From: JBKJUK01 sp046590705
GTDB taxonomy: Bacteria; Acidobacteriota; Thermoanaerobaculia; Gp7-AA8
Length of the DNA stretch: 7,688 bases
Reading direction: 5' to 3'
Assembly (NCBI GenBank): GCA_046590705.1
Contig: JBKJUK010000147.1
Coordinates: forward strand, 1 to 7,688
Each line of letters starts with the position of its first letter. Positions within the stretch are counted from its first letter, which is position 1. The position numbers were made by a program, and so were the translations under genes. Of the stretch, positions 1 through 5,757 are shown piece after piece. The notes under the pieces are model-generated. The model was not told where the DNA came from. It saw only the letters and a program-made list of their open reading frames with translations, and made no database searches.

Positions 1-66
1 TCAATCCGTATCGAAAGCGAGGTTGGAGCAACCGGCTCGAAATTCAGGGAGGAATCCGCTCGCTGA
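1..66 (+). CDS. possible 3' end of an upstream gene (partial)
   Basis: Frame 1 is open from the window edge to a TGA at 64-66 and reads SIRIESEVGATGSKFREE followed by three more residues. The stretch has plausible amino-acid composition but is too short to assign to a family. Frame 3 is also open across the same bases, so this could instead be non-coding or belong to a longer upstream form of the next gene. I infer a gene end mainly because a G-rich, intergenic-looking tract follows before the next likely start at 231. Confidence 0.3.
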   Translation, partial: SIRIESEVGATGSKFREESAR

Positions 67-171
67 CAACAGTGCGTGAAATCGGACGCGCCGAAGAAAT
101 AGGCGGAGTGTTTCGAGCAGAATCAGAAAGCGATTCAACCCCTGTCGCGAACTCTGCCGACATACTACAGG

Positions 172-200
172 CCGGGGGCCGGGGGCCGGGGGCCGGGGGG
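172..200. repeat. G-rich heptamer tandem repeat (CCGGGGG x4)
   Basis: Four back-to-back copies of CCGGGGG plus one extra G. The G-runs are 5, 5, 5 and 6 long with CC spacers, which fits a G-quadruplex-capable strand (plus strand). A related tract lies at 5482-5510. The tract ends 30 bases before the ATG at 231. It looks like an intergenic simple repeat, although it lies inside a frame that could be read from a GTG at 72. Confidence 0.8.
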
Positions 201-218
201 ACTGAGGAAAGCAGCACC

Positions 219-224
219 TACCTT
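219..224 (+). promoter_or_regulatory. candidate -10 box (TACCTT) for a leaderless transcript
   Basis: TACCTT fits the TANNNT form of a -10 element and is followed by exactly six bases and then the ATG at 231, so transcription would begin at or next to the start codon. No Shine-Dalgarno sequence is present at a normal distance. The same arrangement occurs before selD. A match to TANNNT is weak evidence on its own. Confidence 0.35.
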
Positions 225-230
225 CTTTTG

Positions 231-1046
231 ATGGAAGAGACGCTGAGGAGGGCCGTCCCCAGAACTCTTCTCCTCGAGCGGGCGACGATTACTACCGGCT
301 CGGCCACGCATCAGCTGGGTGCCAAGAACTGGAACGAGGCTGGTACACGCGGAAATCTCACCCTGATCCGGCCTGAAGTTGGGGCGCGAATCGTTCTGGA
401 GTGGGAGGTACGAGAACTCGATGCAGCTCTACCTCCCTCACTGCTCGAAACCATTCGTACACTCGGTCTCGCCATCTCGCATGAGCCGCCGGCATCGGAT
501 GAAATGCTGCTGAGTCCATCCATCACCGCTGCACTTCTCCCACATCTTCTGCAATGGCTGCTGCGACAGAAATCGGAGGATCAGCCGATTCGTCTGGGTC
601 AGTTCTGCCAGGACCCCGACGCACGCGACGGCGATGGCCTTCCGATCGTTAACTGTGTGCTCACTTCCACTCTTCTCCGCAACGGTGGATGGCCAAACAG
701 CTACCGTCCTTCCTACCGCTTCCGCGCTCAGAAACTACCGCGCTACCTCCGTCTGGAAACGGCCAGTGTGGTATCGCAGTTGCCTCGACTGCCTGTGGCC
801 ATCGCGCACGTTCTTCCTTTCTCATTCCAGAGTGAAGACGAGATCGCCGCACAGTTCGTCCTCTTACATCCGGACGAAAAAACCATTTCCTTCGTCGGGG
901 TTTCGATGCCAGCCGCTGCCTGGGTAACAGGGATTGCCACAGTGGAAGGAGCGAGACTCGAGCTTTTCCCGGAGCTCACTGAATGCTGGGGAGAGCAGCT
1001 GGTGGTGAGCGGCATCACACTCCACCCACTGACGCCGACTCGCTGA
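231..1046 (+). CDS. TldD/PmbA-like protein, C-terminal half only (divergent)
   Basis: A 271-residue protein with faint resemblance to the C-terminal half of TldD/PmbA (TldE) proteins, which act as a pair to process peptides and modified-peptide precursors. Seen in sequence: a SPSITAALLPHLLQWLL helix (about 95-111) where family members have an S-P-x-A-A-x-L-L segment; RDGDGLP (132-138) like the family's D-x-E-G-x-P; and PSYR followed by LPRYLRLE (about 160-175) like the R-S-Y-R...P-x-N-L strand. It has no HExxxH zinc motif, so if the family is right it resembles the non-catalytic TldE side. Full members are about 450 residues, so the N-terminal domain is missing or lies upstream. The frame is also open from a GTG at 72 (324 residues), but that form would translate the G-rich tract. 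I prefer ATG 231, which has TACCTT six bases upstream. The family call is tentative; that the stretch is coding is more secure. Confidence 0.6.
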   Translation: MEETLRRAVPRTLLLERATITTGSATHQLGAKNWNEAGTRGNLTLIRPEVGARIVLEWEVRELDAALPPSLLETIRTLGLAISHEPPASDEMLLSPSITAALLPHLLQWLLRQKSEDQPIRLGQFCQDPDARDGDGLPIVNCVLTSTLLRNGGWPNSYRPSYRFRAQKLPRYLRLETASVVSQLPRLPVAIAHVLPFSFQSEDEIAAQFVLLHPDEKTISFVGVSMPAAAWVTGIATVEGARLELFPELTECWGEQLVVSGITLHPLTPTR

Positions 1047-1059
1047 AACCGTGTTTATG

Positions 1060-1081
1060 GGCGCCTCTCGGGTCTGGCGCC
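1060..1081 (+). other. small GC-rich hairpin after the TldD/PmbA-like gene
   Basis: GGCGCC at 1060-1065 and GGCGCC at 1076-1081 can pair around a 10-base loop, 14 bases after the stop at 1046. No T-run follows, so this is at best a weak stabilising or terminating structure. Confidence 0.25.
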
Positions 1082-1094
1082 TGAAACTCTTCGA

Positions 1095-1173
1095 CACGAA
1101 GCCCGGAGTTGAAAACTCCGGCCACAAGTTGCGGTCTGCGTCGTGGCCGGAGTTTTCAACTCCGGGCTTCGTG
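1095..1173. repeat. nested palindromic repeat between two 3' ends
   Basis: The arms at 1095-1125 and 1143-1173 are perfect 31-base reverse complements separated by 17 bases. Each arm is itself a hairpin: CCGGAGTT, a GAA loop, then AACTCCGG in the left arm, and the mirror in the right. The element can therefore fold as one long stem or as two short ones. It lies between the convergent plus-strand gene (stop at 1046) and the kinase gene (stop at 1219-1221). It could act as a two-way terminator or be a copy of a REP-like or MITE-like family. No terminal direct repeats are evident. Confidence 0.9.
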
Positions 1174-1218
1174 CATTCAACGGTGAGGGAGGAACCGCTA
1201 GCTCGTGTGAGCCGTTGA

Positions 1219-3132
1219 TCAGGAAATCAGAATGTCGACGCGGCGCGAAGCCGCCACGTAGATGATGTTCAACCTATGCGTGACACCTGGCTGGAAAGTC
1301 TGCCTGAGGATTCTGCGCTCCTGGATTTTCAGAGACGGAATGATGACCCAGACCTCGATCTCGAGACTGGTGGACTGCACTTCGCGCGACACCGAGATGT
1401 TTCTGGGAGTCCGCCTGCGAAGGATTCCCCGTCGCTCTTCAAAGAGATTTTCATGAACAATGGACTGCCCACCCGCTTTCACCAGAACATAACCATCGGC
1501 TGCAGGTGACTTGAACGAAGTGAGCAGAACGGCATTCTGACCGGCTCGCCCGCTTTCGACGACGGCTGCCGGACGTGCCGTACTCAACGTTCGACCAGTT
1601 GGAAGTGCGGCCTGCCTGGGAACGGGCGCATCCCGAGCCGCTCGCATCTGCTGGAACGCCAGCTGCTCCCGACTCATCCGCAGGTAGTTCACGGCATCCT
1701 CCAGATTCGGGTCGAGATGGAAGGCCTCTTCAAACAGAGGGATGGCCTTCTCGTACTGTTTCTGTCCGTAGAGCGCCGAAGCTTCCTTCAGTTTTTCTTT
1801 GGCGGCCTGCAGCCTCTGCCGCTCTGACATCTGCAGAATCCTGATCTGTTCGAGTTTTCCGAGGGTCGTAGCAACCGCGGTCGAGCGCGGAGCGATCTTC
1901 TGCAGTTCCCTGAGCGTGTCGTAGGCGCCATCTACATTACCGGCTTGAACGAAGGCCGCGGCCTCGAGTCTCAGCTTCTTCTGCTGATTCACGAGAGCCT
2001 CCCGTCTCGCGTCGACCACAGGCACTGGAACTTTCTGGTTCGAAATCACCAGACCGCTGACGGCCACCGAAGCGACGAGCAGTCCTACGATCAGGAAAAA
2101 CAAAGGTGCGCCGACTTTGCTCCGCCACCAGGCTGCAGAAGTCGCTCGACCACCGGCGGCGGTTCCCCTGCGTGAAGAACCCGGCGCAGAAGGCGTTCCC
2201 TGATCTGCATCGGGAAAGGGCAGCTCGATGGTCGGGATTCGTCCGGTGTCGCGGGTGGTCATCGTCTTTTCGGTGAAGATCGGGTCCGAGGCGACGAATA
2301 CTTCGCCGCGAACCGCGGCCCGTACCTCTGCGGCCATGTCGCGGCCACGCTGATAGCGGACGGCGGGATCCTTCGAAAGGGCCCGGGCCACGACCGCGTC
2401 GAATGCTTCGGGAATGGCCGGGTCGACGTCACTCAGCGGAGGAAATGCCTCATGCACGATCTTGTACGAAATCGTCGTGAGTGAATCGCCACCAAACGGC
2501 TTGCGCCGCGTCAGACATTCGTAGAGAACGATGCCCAGCGAGAAAATGTCCGTTCGACCATCGACGGCCGCACCTTTAATCTGCTCTGGAGCCATATAGT
2601 TCGGCGTTCCGAGAAATTGCCCGGTGGTGGTGAGGTTCGCCACGCTCGAGGCGATCTTGGCGATTCCAAAGTCTGTAATCTTTACTTTCGGATCGGTACC
2701 GCAAACGATGATATTTGCCGGCTTGACGTCCCGGTGCACGATGCCGCGAGCGTGGGCATAATCGAGCGCTTCGGCAACCTGCGCAATGATCTCGGCGATC
2801 TCATCGAAGGTCACCGGACGCCCCTGCGTCATGACTTCCTTCAGGGTCGGACCCTCGACATACTCCATGGCGATGAAGGAGGTCCCCGACTCGGTATCCT
2901 GTCCGATGTCGTGCACGGTGACGATCGAGGTGTGGCTGAGAATTCCTGCGGCCTGTGCTTCTCGCACGAAGCGCTGTTGAAATTCACGCGCCTCTTCCTC
3001 ATCGACGGATGTGTTCATCCGGATGGTCTTCAGAGCCACCAGTCGTCCGATCAGTGGATCTTTGGCCAGGTATACGACTCCCATCGCACCCTTGCCAAGC
3101 TCCCGAACGACCTCGTAACGACCGAGGTTCAA
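1219..3132 (-). CDS. PknB-type Ser/Thr protein kinase with membrane segment and TPR-like region
   Basis: A 637-residue receptor-type eukaryotic-like protein kinase. The N-terminal kinase domain (about 6-275) carries the needed motifs: G-loop GKGAMG (13-18), ATP-binding VALK (K35), helix-C Glu (E58), catalytic HRDVKPAN (133-140, D135, N140), DFG (154-156) and the activation segment TTTGQFLGTPNYMAPE (168-183) with several phosphorylatable Thr residues. It should be an active kinase. A Pro/Gly-rich linker leads to one membrane helix (about 341-363). After it come Lys/Arg/Glu-rich helices with two TPR-like units (about 387-430 and 448-485, the second with Y-x-x-A-I-P-L-F-x-x-A-F-x-x-D-P) and a C-terminal domain I do not recognise (about 530-637). 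The start is TTG: no other start codon lies in frame upstream, the next ATG is inside the G-loop, and GGGAGAGGA sits just before the TTG. The substrate is unknown; neighbouring proteins are candidates by position only. Confidence 0.95.
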   Translation of the reverse strand: MNLGRYEVVRELGKGAMGVVYLAKDPLIGRLVALKTIRMNTSVDEEEAREFQQRFVREAQAAGILSHTSIVTVHDIGQDTESGTSFIAMEYVEGPTLKEVMTQGRPVTFDEIAEIIAQVAEALDYAHARGIVHRDVKPANIIVCGTDPKVKITDFGIAKIASSVANLTTTGQFLGTPNYMAPEQIKGAAVDGRTDIFSLGIVLYECLTRRKPFGGDSLTTISYKIVHEAFPPLSDVDPAIPEAFDAVVARALSKDPAVRYQRGRDMAAEVRAAVRGEVFVASDPIFTEKTMTTRDTGRIPTIELPFPDADQGTPSAPGSSRRGTAAGGRATSAAWWRSKVGAPLFFLIVGLLVASVAVSGLVISNQKVPVPVVDARREALVNQQKKLRLEAAAFVQAGNVDGAYDTLRELQKIAPRSTAVATTLGKLEQIRILQMSERQRLQAAKEKLKEASALYGQKQYEKAIPLFEEAFHLDPNLEDAVNYLRMSREQLAFQQMRAARDAPVPRQAALPTGRTLSTARPAAVVESGRAGQNAVLLTSFKSPAADGYVLVKAGGQSIVHENLFEERRGILRRRTPRNISVSREVQSTSLEIEVWVIIPSLKIQERRILRQTFQPGVTHRLNIIYVAASRRVDILIS

Positions 3133-3316
3133 CGCGTTTCCTCTCCCGCAGACGACATGTCCACAAACCTCTCCCCGGCTACAGCTCTTCCGAGTCCGAC
3201 GATCATACGCTTCTGCCCTCGGCAGTGGTTAGTGCGGATTTGCCTGTTGGATCGAGCCGCGCCCGCTCACCTCGACCGCTCGCGGAGCAAGCATGATCCA
3301 ATCGCTCAACAGTTGC
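3133..3316 (-). promoter_or_regulatory. intergenic leader of the kinase gene with candidate -10 and ribosome binding site
   Basis: These 184 bases separate the PEGA-like gene from the kinase on the same strand. On the minus strand, GGGAGAGGA ends about six bases before the TTG at 3132 and is a good ribosome binding site. TATGAT (3207-3202) is the best -10-like hexamer, but no convincing -35 precedes it. A 7-base inverted repeat, TTGGATC (3247-3253) and GATCCAA (3295-3301), brackets a GC-rich interval just after the PEGA gene. The kinase may therefore have its own promoter as well as read-through from upstream genes. Confidence 0.35.
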
Positions 3317-3934
3317 CTAACGCTTTACAGCAGGTACGAGTTTCAACTCCACGCGACCTACCTCATCTTTCGCTTCAGGGTCGGCAGTGACGATGAATTC
3401 CGCTTCGTTGAACCCAGGAGCTACGAGGCGGACTTCGAAGGTACCCACCGACGGAAACTCATAGATCTGTTCGGCGCTGCCGAACTGCCGGGCAATTCCG
3501 ACGGCGCGATCGTTGACGTAAACGACAGCGTCGTCTGGCTCCACGAGGATCACGATCCCGCGCCGCGCAGAAAGACGCACGCGTGAGACGATCGCACCAT
3601 TCACGCTGTTCATTTCCAGCTTCGCACCGCCCGTAGCCGTCGAGGTTCTCGGCTCAGGCACGTTGTCGCCATGGTCGCCGGGGGTCACGAACGAAGCGCC
3701 CGGTTCAGGCTCCCCTGGCGCTCCACGTCCCTCTCGGTAGACTGCGGCGGTCTTCGGCTTACGAAGTACGTTGCGCTCCGAGGTCTCTCGGCGGTAGCGA
3801 AGTCCCGTATAGATGGCCAGGCCAGCCATGGCCAGCAGCGCCACGGCGATGCCGGCCGGAACCCAGGGTGGAAGCCTGAGCGGCGCGCCGCTCTCCTCCG
3901 GTTCGTTGACCGCTTGCGGAGCTTCGTCGCTCAT
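3317..3934 (-). CDS. membrane-anchored protein with C-terminal PEGA-like domain
   Basis: A 205-residue protein. An acidic N-terminal tail of about 20 residues is followed by one hydrophobic segment (about 24-45: WVPAGIAVALLAMAGLAIY) and then an RYRR stop-transfer sequence. A low-complexity Pro/Gly/Glu/Thr linker spans about 50-112. The C-terminal part (about 125-200) fits a PEGA-type beta-sandwich: GIVILVEPDDAVVYVNDRAVG, then EFPSVGTFEVRLVAPGFNEAE, then a final ELKLVP strand. PEGA domains are common in surface proteins and in extensions of bacterial Ser/Thr kinases. The positive-inside rule leaves the topology open, since RYRR lies on the C-terminal side. Its ATG overlaps the TGA of the preceding gene (bases 3931-3934, ATGA), so translation is probably coupled. 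Its closeness to a kinase gene suggests, but does not show, a shared signalling role. Confidence 0.85.
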   Translation of the reverse strand: MSDEAPQAVNEPEESGAPLRLPPWVPAGIAVALLAMAGLAIYTGLRYRRETSERNVLRKPKTAAVYREGRGAPGEPEPGASFVTPGDHGDNVPEPRTSTATGGAKLEMNSVNGAIVSRVRLSARRGIVILVEPDDAVVYVNDRAVGIARQFGSAEQIYEFPSVGTFEVRLVAPGFNEAEFIVTADPEAKDEVGRVELKLVPAVKR

Positions 3935-4359
3935 TGCTCTTCCGACTCCACGACCGTTTGCGAGTCGTCATCGATGTTGGCGGGGCCTTCGCCGGTGATC
4001 ACAGTCTCACCCTCTTCGTCCATCGCTTCGTACTGCGTCTGCCGGCTCTCGAGCAGCCGCATGGCCTCGGCTTCATTCTCTGCAGCGACGTAGACACGAA
4101 TCTCACCCATCCTCCCGAAATTCACAGGCTCCATGTGGAACTTGAGTGACTCGATCTGACTGGGGATGCCTTCTGCTTCGAGGAAACCCTGAAGCAGACG
4201 ACCTTCGTCTTCAGTCGGCACACTACGAATTTCTACCCAGGTACTGGTAGGACCGTCCACGGTCTGGAACGGCAATTCGCCGACAAGCTGCACCCGGTCG
4301 TCAGGGCAGGTAACTTCATCCTCAGGAAAACTCTGTTTACATTCAGGGCAGAAAGGCAT
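3931..4359 (-). CDS. zinc-ribbon plus DUF2007 (putative signal-transducing) protein
   Basis: A 142-residue soluble protein. The N-terminus is a short zinc-ribbon-like knuckle: C4-P-E-C7, then C18-P-D-D21. The fourth ligand position is Asp, a form often seen in CPxC...CPxDG proteins, so it is not necessarily broken. Residues about 38-104 fit DUF2007: a strand TWVEIRSVP, helix EDEGRLLQGFLEAEGIP, and a closing GEIRVYVAAENEAEAMRLLE. DUF2007 is annotated as putative signal-transducing; its biochemical role is not established. The tail (about 112-142) is strongly acidic. The start is well supported: AAAGGAG lies seven bases before the ATG, inside the 17-base gap after selD. The gene overlaps the next one by four bases, so selD, this gene and the PEGA gene look like one transcript. 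Confidence 0.9.
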   Translation of the reverse strand: MPFCPECKQSFPEDEVTCPDDRVQLVGELPFQTVDGPTSTWVEIRSVPTEDEGRLLQGFLEAEGIPSQIESLKFHMEPVNFGRMGEIRVYVAAENEAEAMRLLESRQTQYEAMDEEGETVITGEGPANIDDDSQTVVESEEQ

Positions 4360-4376
4360 TCGATACTCCTTTGTAT

Positions 4377-5456
4377 TCAGTCGACGAGGCTGATTCTTCC
4401 GGATCGCTCCGTCATCTGACCGACCCTTGCATAGAAGACGCCGTTTTTTTCAAAAGCCGCTTCGAGAGCTGACGAACGGTCGGAGGAAACCGCGATCAGC
4501 AGCCCGCCGCTGGTCTGCGCGTCGCACATCAGATCGTATTCAGAGGGAGCTGATTTCGTGTCGACGAACCTGCGGAAGGTATCGGCGTTTCGTTTAGTCC
4601 CATCAGGCCTGAAGCCTTTCGCCAGCAGTTCGCGCGCGCCCGCCAGAACAGGGACAGCCTTCAGCGAGAGCTCCGCACCGGTAGCTGAACCCCGACACAT
4701 CTCGAGTAAATGACCGATCAGACCGTAGCCGGTGATGTCCGTCGCCGCGCTCACGCCAGTCTGCCGCATGGCCAGCGCTGCTTCTCGATTCAACCTGGTC
4801 ATCCATTGAATGGCGTCGTCGAGCTGAGGAGCACTGCTTTTGCGAAAGAAATTCAGCAGCGATCGCCTGGTCATGGCGCGATGCGCCGAAACCAGAATGC
4901 CGTTTCCGATGGGCTTGGTCAGGTAGAGCCGGTCGCCAGTCTGCGCTGTGGAGTTGCGCACGATCGAGTCGATGTCCGCTACGCCGGTGACGGCGAGTCC
5001 GTACTTCGGAACATCATCGATGATGGTGTGACCGCCACCGATCGGGAACCCGGCCTCGGCAGCCTTCCGTGCTCCACCTTCCAGAATCTCGTGAAGCATC
5101 GACAGGGGGAGTTTGTCGGTCGGGAAGGCAGCGATGGCGAGACCCAGCACTGGTTCTGCTCCCATGGCGTAGATATCGGAAATTGAATTCGCTGCTGCGA
5201 TCTCGCCGAAAAGCTGCGGAGAGTCGACGATGGGGGTGAAGAAATCAACCGTCTGAACGATGACACGACTCCCCTCGATGCGTAGTACCGCGGCATCGTC
5301 ATTCGTCGAATGGCCGACGAGGAGGTCGGAATTCTGCTGCGGAGCAGACAGGTCCGAAAGGACGGATCTCAGGTCATCCTGACCGAGCTTGCAGGCTCAG
5401 CCACCTGCCGTCGCGAACGACGACAAGGCCGGAAATCGTTTGATTTTCGCTTTCAC
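4377..5456 (-). CDS. selD: selenide, water dikinase (selenophosphate synthetase), selenocysteine-containing
   Basis: SelD makes selenophosphate from selenide and ATP, the selenium donor for selenocysteine and selenouridine. Read from GTG 5456 to TGA 4377-4379, the product is 359 residues, close to the usual 345-350. The frame contains one in-frame TGA at 5399-5397, codon 20, in GGUACKLG. This aligns with the E. coli GCGCK motif, so U20 sits at catalytic Cys17 and K23 at Lys20. Further family residues keep the same offset of three: D54 in NDDAAV, D71 in QTVDFFTP and D94 in SISDIYAMG. Later motifs include GGGHTI (140-145) and TDITGYGLIGH. The part after ATG 5165 (262 residues) lacks the whole N-terminal catalytic region, so that ATG cannot be the true start. 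GTG 5456 is the only ATG/GTG between the upstream TAA (5468-5466) and the TGA; a TTG at 5426 is the alternative. No ribosome binding site is visible, but TAAGAT lies six bases upstream. Confidence 0.93.
5368..5387 (-). promoter_or_regulatory. candidate bacterial SECIS hairpin in selD
   Basis: On the coding (minus) strand, nine bases after the TGA, CTC-GGTCA pairs with TGACC-(T)-GAG around a GGA loop. This is an eight-pair stem with one bulged T on its 3' side. The apical loop lies 18-20 bases beyond the TGA and starts with G, in line with known bacterial SECIS elements, which place a G-containing loop about 16-37 bases after UGA and are bound by SelB. The fold is by eye, without energies. Confidence 0.6.
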
Positions 5457-5462
5457 GGAATC

Positions 5463-5468
5463 ATCTTA
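5463..5468 (-). promoter_or_regulatory. candidate -10 box (TAAGAT) for leaderless selD
   Basis: TAAGAT on the minus strand is followed by six bases (GATTCC) and the GTG at 5456. A transcript starting seven bases after the hexamer would begin at the G of GTG. No purine-rich ribosome binding site lies in the usual window, and the upstream strand is C-rich. This supports both the GTG start and leaderless translation, but no clear -35 is visible. Confidence 0.4.
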
Positions 5469-5481
5469 GTGCAGGAGAGGC

Positions 5482-5510
5482 GGGCCGGGGGCCGGGGTTG
5501 GGGTTGGGGG
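5482..5510. repeat. G-rich tract upstream of selD
   Basis: G-runs of 3, 5, 4, 4 and 5 are separated by CC or TT, which fits a G-quadruplex-capable plus strand. The left part repeats the CCGGGGG unit seen at 172-200 and the right part has GGGGTT units. The tract ends 25 bases upstream of the selD GTG, with the C-rich strand as the selD coding strand. Confidence 0.75.
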
Positions 5511-5527
5511 CATAGGATGGCAGGTCG

Positions 5528-5544
5528 CTAACGTCACCTAACGT
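5528..5544 (-). repeat. ACGTTAG direct repeat upstream of selD
   Basis: Two perfect 7-base copies (5528-5534 and 5538-5544) are spaced by 10 bases, one helical turn, about 70-90 bases before the selD start. This could be a regulator site, but two short copies may be chance. Confidence 0.3.
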
Positions 5545-5708
5545 GTGTGGCACAGGCAATCCTGCCTGTGGCGCGGAGGAGTGAGTCCGACACCATGTTT
5601 CGCACCTTCTCGTCGGATGCTCGCCGATAGCCTCATGCAGCCGCGCGGACGAAATCGTCCTTCGAAGTCAGTTGGTCCCGCCACAGGCAGGATTGCCTGT
5701 GCCACACA
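5544..5708. repeat. inverted pair of palindromic repeats with a 105-base spacer
   Basis: Arms 5544-5573 and 5679-5708 are perfect 30-base reverse complements. Each arm is itself palindromic: CACAGGCA, a short loop, then TGCCTGTG. This is the same design as the element at 1095-1173 but with a different sequence and a longer spacer. Translated in one frame, the arm gives the AQAILPVA string that I recall as a common artefact of such repeats in Acidobacteriota and related genomes. The spacer (5574-5678) shows no gene. The right end lies 49 bases beyond the stop of the minus-strand gene at 5758. Confidence 0.9.
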
Positions 5709-5757
5709 ACCGCGTACCGTCGCGGTGCATAGAAAGAACGCATTACCGGAATGGTCG

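Larger units (their letters stand above)
5457..5757. other. gene-free interval between selD and the small hypothetical gene
   Basis: About 300 bases without a convincing gene. From left to right the interval contains the selD -10 candidate, a G-rich tract (5482-5510), two ACGTTAG direct repeats (minus strand, 5528-5534 and 5538-5544), and an inverted pair of 30-base palindromic repeats (5544-5573 and 5679-5708) around a 105-base spacer. Short open frames crossing it on both strands follow the repeat and show no protein family. Confidence 0.75.

Noticed and set aside
72..230. GTG-initiated extension of the TldD/PmbA-like gene
   Set aside because: It would translate the CCGGGGG tandem repeat and low-complexity residues with no family match. 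The best purine-rich site (GGGAGG at 48-53) is about 18 bases from the GTG. It is kept only as an alternative start.
2617..3390. 257-codon plus-strand open frame opposite the kinase gene
   Set aside because: It is the antisense of conserved kinase motifs, shows no family features, and runs across the kinase start and leader.
3931..4359. Broken zinc ribbon because the fourth ligand is Asp
   Set aside because: CPxC...CPxD is a common form in short bacterial zinc-ribbon proteins, so it is not evidence of damage.
4377..5165. selD starting at ATG 5165
   Set aside because: This form lacks the catalytic Cys/Sec, Lys and metal/ATP-binding Asp residues, all of which are present in the same frame upstream across the TGA.
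5397..5399. The in-frame TGA as a nonsense mutation or pseudogene marker
   Set aside because: It falls exactly at the residue that is Sec in many SelD proteins, is followed by a SECIS-like hairpin, and the frame is otherwise intact on both sides.
5544..5708. CRISPR array
   Set aside because: There are only two repeat copies, in inverted and not direct orientation, and no regular spacers.
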